A DNA stretch of 64,000 nucleotides from Bryum argenteum (lineage: Eukaryota; Streptophyta; Bryopsida; Bryales; Bryaceae): NCBI GenBank assembly GCA_037043015.1, contig CM073324.1, positions 5,077,413 through 5,141,412 on the forward strand. The letters run 5' to 3'. Under the pieces are notes generated by a model, which had not been told where the DNA came from, searched no databases, and saw only the letters and a program-made list of their open reading frames with translations. Positions 58,075 to 64,000 of the stretch are shown here, piece by piece. A program made the translations under genes and the position numbers. How positions within the stretch are numbered: the stretch's first letter is position 1; each line of letters begins with the position of its first letter.

Positions 58075-58390
58075 TCACTGAGCAGAACCGACAGGCGAAA
58101 GTAGCAGTGGTGCCGAGCGCGGCGGCCCTGGTGATCAAGGCGTTGAAGGAGCCGGAGAGGGACAGGAAGAAGGTGAAGAACATCAAGCACAACGTCAACA
58201 TCTCTCTGGACGACATGATCGAGATCGCGAAGATCATGGCGCCTCGGTCGATGGCGAAGGAGATGGCAGGGACGGTGAAGGAGATTCTGGGGACATGCGT
58301 GTCTGTGGGATGCACGGTGGACAAGGAGGATCCCAAGGACTTGAAAAGCAGATCGATGATGGCGAGTTGGAGATCCCCAATGAGGCTTAG
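58075..58390 (+). pseudogene. RPL12: 60S ribosomal protein L12 pseudogene, 5'-truncated
   Basis: About 105 residues match the C-terminal two thirds of eukaryotic RPL12 ([58 protein letters not shown]). Near 58341-58349 one base is missing after DPKDL, and the normal ending ([14 protein letters not shown]) continues in another frame to TAG 58390. The first ~60 residues, expected to begin with the usual RPL12 N-terminus, are not found upstream; a TAG sits just before the match, though TTGAATTAG could also be a splice acceptor. RPL12 binds 28S rRNA at the GTPase centre. The frameshift and missing 5' part favour a pseudogene. Confidence 0.8.
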
Positions 58391-59473
58391 ATGTAGCAGC
58401 GGATGTACATGGTGACCCTTCTTTTTTTTCTTATTTTTCACCACAAGATACTCTTATGCCTCATATAAATTCTTGGGGCAAACAATCTCGTTTGCAACTC
58501 AATCGAAAAAAAGATGCGATAGACAAGGCCATGATGTGACGACGTTGGGAGTGTTTTATTGTGCTGCATCAATTATATCTGTTGTGCAAGGAAAGCATGG
58601 GCTATGACGGTGGCTATGCATTTTGCTGCTCTGTCCGGGACCGTGAAGCTGGGGTCGAAGCGGTCGAGATTGCCAAGATCCACGGCGCGCGCGTCTCGGA
58701 CGAGAAATGGTTGAAGGAGTTCATTCCCTGCGTGCTTATTATCAATGAATCCGCAGACTGACAGACGAGGTGAAACATGATGTTACTGGGATCTTCCGAG
58801 AAGAGCCTTTACAAGCTCTTTCTTCAAAGCCTCGGCAGTTGGCGAGAAGTAGTCTCCTGAACAAGCGCGGTTGCTACCGATGTCAGCAAGATACAAAAGC
58901 CTTCTCAAGTTCGCGAGAACTCCATGCAAACACGAAAACTTCAATCATCGCAACGTTATTATGCAAACCCAACAAATTGAATACCACAGAGATGAGGAGT
59001 AACATAGATTGCTTGTGGGAATGAGTGACGACGGACTGGGAATTACAATGATAAAACAGGAGAAAGGTATCTCAGCAATGTGGTTCAAAAGGCGGCCACG
59101 TCCTGTACCATGTAATCCTACACTTACACATAAAAAAAAAAACTCCGGTCCTGTGGGCTGGCGTGCATAAAGTGTCTATTCATCGTCCCTAGAATTATGT
59201 CCACATGACGATGGTTCTATACTCACTCTGAATGACACCCAAGTGTGCCTTACTTTCAACGACTAATCTCTGTAGCTTCATATAACGCCTCATGTAGCTC
59301 CTCATGTAGCTGTGCAGTCTTCCATCTCGTCTTGTGTGATGACAAAAGTGCCATCGTCTAGCATACCACGACCCTTTTTGGCATAACAACAGCTTCACTA
59401 CATGGACACTACATGTTAGCCGGGGTTTCAGCCATGGAGGTGTTCGAGGCACAGAGACGAGGTAAGGGCCAGG
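58391..59473. other. no gene seen
   Basis: A 67-codon frame at 58561-58761 (AVEIAKIHGARVSDEKWLKE) looks protein-like but is too short to assign. The rest is noncoding. Confidence 0.4.
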
Positions 59474-60169
59474 GTGTAAGGTACCCGGGCTGATACCCGG
59501 TTACCACAGAAGTCCCGAGGTCCAGGGAGGGTGTGGCCGGTCGTTGACCGGTCACTGTATTCAGGGAATGATTGGCCGAAGAGGGTCAACTCTCCGATGG
59601 CGGGGTTGAGCCTGAGCAGTAGGAAGCCCGAAGTGAGGTCCCGCGGCGCTACTCCTCGGTGAGGTTTCCACGGTCAAGTGTTCACTCCGCGAGAGTGATT
59701 CCTCGGTGGGGCGGGGTTGTCAATCTCAACTGCCGACCGCGTGACGAACCTGAGACACAAGTATCTCGGCTACAGGAGTTCCACGGCGCCACGGATTGTG
59801 CAAGGAATAGAACGGTGAGTAGGAAAGAAGGGTTTAGAGAACAGACAGACTTATAGAGTAGAATCGGAGCGAGTCCTGTGTATTACTTAGTGGATGCCGA
59901 ACGGCTACAGAGGTGAGCCAAAAAGGTGCTCGAGCTATCACTATTCGTGGGATTCAGGACTAGCAAAATGTGTAATTCTATTCTCTTCTTATAATAAAAC
60001 CTAACCTCCTGGCGCTGGCTTTCGCCTTAATTGTTCTGTGTCCGTGGCCTCGTTCCGTGGCTCTGTCACTGCACCCTCGGCCTCGAGCCCCGTGGTCGCT
60101 GTTATGTCTTGGTCTCCCCGTGGCGCCCCTGGTCTTCGGTAACGATACCCGCGGCCATGGCGGGTAACA
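59474..60169 (-). repeat. probable 3' LTR of the Ty3/gypsy element
   Basis: Starts TGTTACCCGCCATGG on the minus strand right after the polypurine tract, and ends ...GTACCTTACA at 59474, giving TG...CA borders and 696 bases. The left border is inferred only from the CA end and not confirmed by a second LTR copy. Confidence 0.6.
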
Positions 60170-60216
60170 TTTTGCCCTCCTTCGCAGAGTGCAATTCGTC
60201 CTCGAATTGCTGGATT

Positions 60217-61023
60217 CTAACGGCGCGTGGGTGCGGGCCTCCTGTTCGGTCGGGCTTGCTCTCGAGGGAGTTGTCGATCGCTGCGAGGTGGCTCCTGGCC
60301 GTTGTAAATTCGCCGAAGTGCCTCAGCTACTGCCCTGTGGACCAAGACATGGTTTCCGCGGAAGGTTAGGGCATGGGTGTATACATCGAACACCGTGCCT
60401 CCCAGCGTCTTGTTACATGCCGGACACTGTCTCCCCGTGGCGTCGGGATCATTGAAGTGTGTGGCGAGGTCGGGGTGTTCGTGGAAGTACCGAAGCACAA
60501 AGAGCATTGACTCTGATGCCTCGTCCCCGGCCTCGTCCGCGTCCTCAACGTTCCACCCCTCCTGTTCCTCCTTTTGGAGGATGGCCTGTTTGTGCTTGGC
60601 TAACGGCAACGGTGATGGTCTTGTCCGCAATGGAGAAAATGTGGGTAACGGATCCTCGTGTGCGATCGGGGAGTCAACTTGCCTTGGCCACGGATATGTT
60701 CCATCAAGGTTTTGCCTGACCGGGGATTCAAACTGCCGTGGCGGGGAGAGAACCGGGAGGTGGTATTGGGGAGAATTCACCAAGGTGTATGGCCGTGGAG
60801 ATTGGTGCGGCGTCTGCTCCTGCTCTGCGAATCCTTCTGGTATGTCTACCCTCTCCTCTCCTACCTGTGTGTCAAAGTGATATAACCCCTCCCCGGAGTC
60901 CTCCATGGCCCTGTCCTCGGTCTGTGCATGGGTTTGTTGGTCGTGGGGGTGTTCCTCTGGGTCGGCGTCGTAGTCCTCCTCGTGGGTGTGTGTCTGTGGC
61001 TGTGTGAGTGCAGGCTCGTCCAT
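60217..61023 (-). CDS. extra retrotransposon ORF with zinc-finger-like C-terminus
   Basis: ATG at 61023, 268 residues. It overlaps the last ~160 bases of the integrase frame in another frame and ends ~45 bp before the 3' LTR, the position where envelope-like or accessory genes sit in some plant gypsy elements. The first two thirds are acidic, Gln/Pro/His-rich and low in complexity. The last third has [10 protein letters not shown], then [20 protein letters not shown] and ALRRIYNG, a C-x2-C...H...H pattern recalling zf-XS-type fingers of plant RNA-silencing proteins (weak resemblance, inference). There is no membrane segment, so it is not an envelope protein. It appears intact. Confidence 0.6.
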   Translation of the reverse strand: MDEPALTQPQTHTHEEDYDADPEEHPHDQQTHAQTEDRAMEDSGEGLYHFDTQVGEERVDIPEGFAEQEQTPHQSPRPYTLVNSPQYHLPVLSPPRQFESPVRQNLDGTYPWPRQVDSPIAHEDPLPTFSPLRTRPSPLPLAKHKQAILQKEEQEGWNVEDADEAGDEASESMLFVLRYFHEHPDLATHFNDPDATGRQCPACNKTLGGTVFDVYTHALTFRGNHVLVHRAVAEALRRIYNGQEPPRSDRQLPREQARPNRRPAPTRR

Positions 61024-64000
61024 GGGATGCGGTTGTGTCCCCTCCTCATCCTCCCCGAGGAAGGCCTCACCTTGGCTGCCCCAGTTGTGTGTATGTCCTG
61101 CAGGGTAGTTGTTGTTGTGTGCCGGGGTACTGTGGCGTGGTATTGTTTTAATTTTGCCGAATTAACAATTGTGGCGTGGGGATCGTAGTGTGTGCTGTTG
61201 ACGAGGAGCACTGTGTTGTTTGGTAACGCCAGTTGTACTGTGTATGGGCCATGCCATATCGATTCAAATTTGGAACGTTTGAGCTTGGGATCTCGGGGGC
61301 ACCAAAGCACTTGGTCCCCCTTCTGGAAAACTCGTGGGGGTTGTGTTCCTTGGAAATGCCGGGCAGCCAAGGTTTGTTTGTGTAGAATGTGCTCGGTTGC
61401 TGAGGCTCGAATTTCCTCGAGGTGGTGTAGATCTCCGAGGCGGGCTGCCAGTATCCTGTGGGGTGCGTAATCTCGGGGCTGCAGGGTTTGAAATGCTGGC
61501 ACGATGTATTCCGTGGGTAGCAGTGGTTGGGTGCCGTAAACCATTTCGAATGGGCTGGCCTTCGTGGAGGTTTTGACGGCTACGCGGTATGCCCATAATG
61601 CGGCTGGTAAGCAATCGTCCCAGTCTGCTTGGTTAGCGTGCACAAATCGTTTGAGCATGTTGATCAATGTCTTGTTTGTAGACTCGGCTTGCCTATTTCC
61701 TTGTGGATAGTATACCGTGCTGGTTCTATGCTTGATGACGTGGTTGTCGAGGAGGTCTTGTATGACTGCGTTCACAAAATGTGTGCCTTGGTCTGAGACT
61801 ATTTCCAATGGGCATCCGAACCTTGTAATTATGTTCTCGTAAATAAAAGATGCCGTGACAACCGCAGTATTGGTCCGCAGGGGCTTAGCTTCAACCCATT
61901 TCGTGGTGTAGTCCGTGGCCACAAGTATGTACTTATATCCCTGGCGGGTCACCGGCTTGATTGGACCCACGAAGTCTAATCCCCATCGTTGAAAGGGTCC
62001 CAGGGGTGGTATGGACTTCAATGGTACCTTGCCTTGGTGCTGGAAGTTCGTCGTGGAGATTTGGCAGGCGTGGCAATTTTTGATGTACTGAATTACATCC
62101 TTGTGCAGCGTTGGCCACCAATATCTCGCGGAGAGGATCTTTTTTATCGTGGTATCGGGGCCCTGGTGTCCTCCCGCGGGCCCATCGTGGAGGTGTTCTA
62201 TAATTCGTTGCTGTTGTTTAGCTGGTACGCACAGCCGGATTTCTTGATCCAGCCCTCGTTTGTATAATTATCCTCGGACCACGGTATAAGGCAGCGTCGT
62301 TTGTGCAAAACTGATTCGGCGCGTCCCTGTGAGTTCCGCGGGAGTAATGCCCGTGGTAAGGTAATGTATGATGTCAGCCCTCCAGTCTTCCTCGTGTCCC
62401 CTGGGGTCCGTGGCTATCTGTGCAGTTTGGACATAGGCCTCGTTGAACGAGTCGTCTATCCCTTCCGCGGTGGTGTTAGTGTCCCTGGAGAGGTAATCCG
62501 CCACAATGTGTTGTTTCCCAGGGACGTATACGACCTCAAAGTCGTATTCTAATAGGATCATGATCCATCGGGCTACTCGTCCGGTGACCAGGGTCTGATT
62601 CACGAGGTACGATAAGCTGTGATGGTCGACCATGAACCGGAATTTTTTCCCGAGGACGTAATGCCTAAATTTTTTAACGGCATAGATCATGGCCAAGGCT
62701 TCTCGTTCCGTGGTGGAGTAATTCCGTTCTGCTTGGTTGAGTAACCTGCTTGCATACGCCACGGGTTGGTCGTGTTTGCCGTTTATGTTTTGAGCCAGCA
62801 TCACTCCCACGGCAATGTTGGATGCGTCTGTATGGACGTGGAAAGGCTTGGACCAATCTGGTGCGATGAGAATGGGCGCGTTGGAGTATGCGTGCTTTAT
62901 CTTTTCTAACGCTGCCTGTGCTTTCGGTGTCCAATCCCGGGGGTAGACATACTTAGCATGGTTCAAGGCTGTGATTGGAGCGGTGATGTGAGCTAGTTTC
63001 TCGATGTAGATTCGATTGAACTGAGCTAGGCCCAAGAGTCTCTGAACACCCTTCTGATTGGTTGGCGGTGTCATGTCCAGGATGTCCTTAATCTTTTCGG
63101 GGTCGGGAAGCTTGCCGTGTTTGCATACGATGTAACCGAGGATGACCCCTGCGAAGTACAAAAACATGCACTTGTCCGCGTTGAGGCTCACCCCGTTAGC
63201 TCGACATGCGTGGAAAATTTGCCTGAGGTGGGAAACGTGGTCCTTCATCTTCTCGTACACGGTTCCGTCGTCCAAATAGATTCGAAAGAATCGTTTAAGG
63301 TATGGTCTGAAGATAAGCTCCATGACACGTTGGAATGTCATGGGTGCATTTTTGGCTCCAAAAGGCATTCGCTCAAACTGGTAAGGTCCCCATTCCGTGG
63401 AGAAAGCTGTTTTGCCTTTGTCCTGTTCTGCCATGGCTACCTGGTAGTACCCCGAAAAGCAATCTAAGAACGAGTACATCTCATGCCCAGCCACTTCATC
63501 GATAATTTCCTCCATGTAGGGTAGGGGGTAGTGGTCCTTCTTTGTCGCTGCGTTGAGTTTTCTGAAATCCACACAAATGCGCAACGTGCCATTTTTCTTG
63601 GGGATAATCACCATGGGTGAGAGCCACGGTGCGGCATCCACGGGTGATATGAACTTCGCGTGAAGCAGTTTGTCAAGTTCAGCTTTGACCCGAGCGGCGT
63701 AGTTCGGGTTCATCCTATATCGTCGCTGTTGGACCGGGGTGGCTCCAGGGACGAGGTCTATAGTGTGCTCGGCCAAGGCATTGGGGATACCCTTTAAATC
63801 CTCGTGGTTCCACGCAAATATATCTCGGTTTTCGTGGAACAAGGCGATAGCAGCTTGTTTGATGGCCGGGGGTGCATCGGTATTGATCTTGATGTATTTC
63901 GGTTCCTCTGTTGTACCGAGGTTGACTAACTGTACCCGTTCCTTGGCCCCGTGCGTCCACCCTGTGACCGTCTCATGGTGTAATGCTGTCTTTGCGGGGA
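60861..64000 (-). pseudogene. pol: Ty3/gypsy pol (RT, RNase H, integrase), partial, one stop
   Basis: The frame is open from the right window edge. The linker NLGTTEEP precedes the reverse transcriptase (~63840-63200), with WLSPMVIIPKKNG, the catalytic IYLDD box at ~63270 and LPFGAKNAP-type residues as MPFGAKNAP. RNase H (~62830-62560) has HTDASNIAVG and TEREALAMIYAV; a later motif is VDHHSL instead of the usual TDH. A TAA at 62268-62270 interrupts the frame, which continues in the same phase through the HHCC zinc module ([10 protein letters not shown], then CHAC) into the integrase core ([13 protein letters not shown], then QAEST; D,D,E) and ends at 60861. One stop makes this copy probably inactive. 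Confidence 0.9.

Larger units (their letters stand above)
59474..64000 (-). mobile_element. Ty3/gypsy LTR retrotransposon, 3' part, runs off the window
   Basis: Minus-strand element. From right to left: pol (reverse transcriptase, RNase H, integrase), an extra zinc-finger-like gene, a polypurine tract (AAGGAGGGCAAAA, ~60171-60183), and the probable 3' long terminal repeat (60169-59474). The gag, protease and 5' LTR would lie beyond 64,000. Pol order (RT, RNase H, integrase) defines Ty3/gypsy. The target duplication cannot be checked because the other end is outside the window. Confidence 0.88.

Noticed and set aside
58561-58761. 67-codon frame as a gene
   Set aside because: Protein-like but too short and isolated, with no start context or homologue I recognise.

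Overview
The window is nuclear DNA of a plant-lineage eukaryote. It has long AT-rich intergenic stretches, introns, plant-type transposons (CACTA, hAT, Ty3/gypsy, a tRNA-headed SINE), a 60S ribosomal protein L12 fragment, and a GIL1/IRKI-like coiled-coil gene of a type known from land plants. A large intronless HSPA12-like Hsp70 gene and the very high transposon load fit a non-seed plant (bryophyte, lycophyte or charophyte). The species cannot be fixed from the sequence alone.

Layout. 1-9.5 kb holds a SINE with a perfect 12-bp target duplication, old dispersed repeats and two weak or broken minus-strand genes. 9.5-11.4 kb holds arrays of an imperfect palindrome (ATCGGCTGNCAGCCGAT). 11,589-46,872 is the centrepiece: a 35.3-kb giant hAT-type DNA transposon. 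It is bounded by 22-bp terminal inverted repeats (20/22 identical, starting CAGGGTTGTC) and 8-bp target duplications (AGTGTAGG / AGTGCAGG). Removing it, with one duplication copy, restores an open reading frame across the insertion point.

The giant element carries a broken hAT transposase, four members of an unrecognised gene family (here the WCHI family, after a Trp-Cys-His-Ile motif), a RING-H2 finger attached to one of them, and a protein-kinase-like gene. Eight arrays of a second palindrome, GCGACCG-N-CGGTCGC and variants, lie just inside both ends and next to the cargo genes. Six are just upstream of genes, most of them beside a TATA-like box, and one serves two divergent genes. This looks like a shared promoter or transposase-binding system inside one mobile unit.

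The giant element has itself been hit repeatedly. A 5,017-bp element (A, 14,371-19,387, duplication ACATG) splits the transposase. A related 7,248-bp element (B, 24,103-31,350, duplication GAGGA) lies further right and contains a third relative in inverted orientation (C, 27,436-30,080, duplication GAGAT). A, B and C share TGTCR...YGACA ends, 5-bp duplications, no long terminal repeats and one long acidic/proline-rich gene, and appear to be an undescribed family. A 3,005-bp non-autonomous CACTA element (41,711-44,715, duplication TTA) splits the kinase gene. Without these inserts the giant element is about 20.0 kb.

Right of it lie the rest of the target gene, an intact HSPA12-like gene (minus strand), a 41-bp x 8 minisatellite, the GIL1/IRKI-like gene (plus strand) with a 5'-UTR intron, a possible intron-containing minus-strand gene, an RPL12 pseudogene, and the 3' half of a minus-strand Ty3/gypsy retrotransposon running off the right edge. 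That retrotransposon carries an extra zinc-finger-like gene after its integrase.
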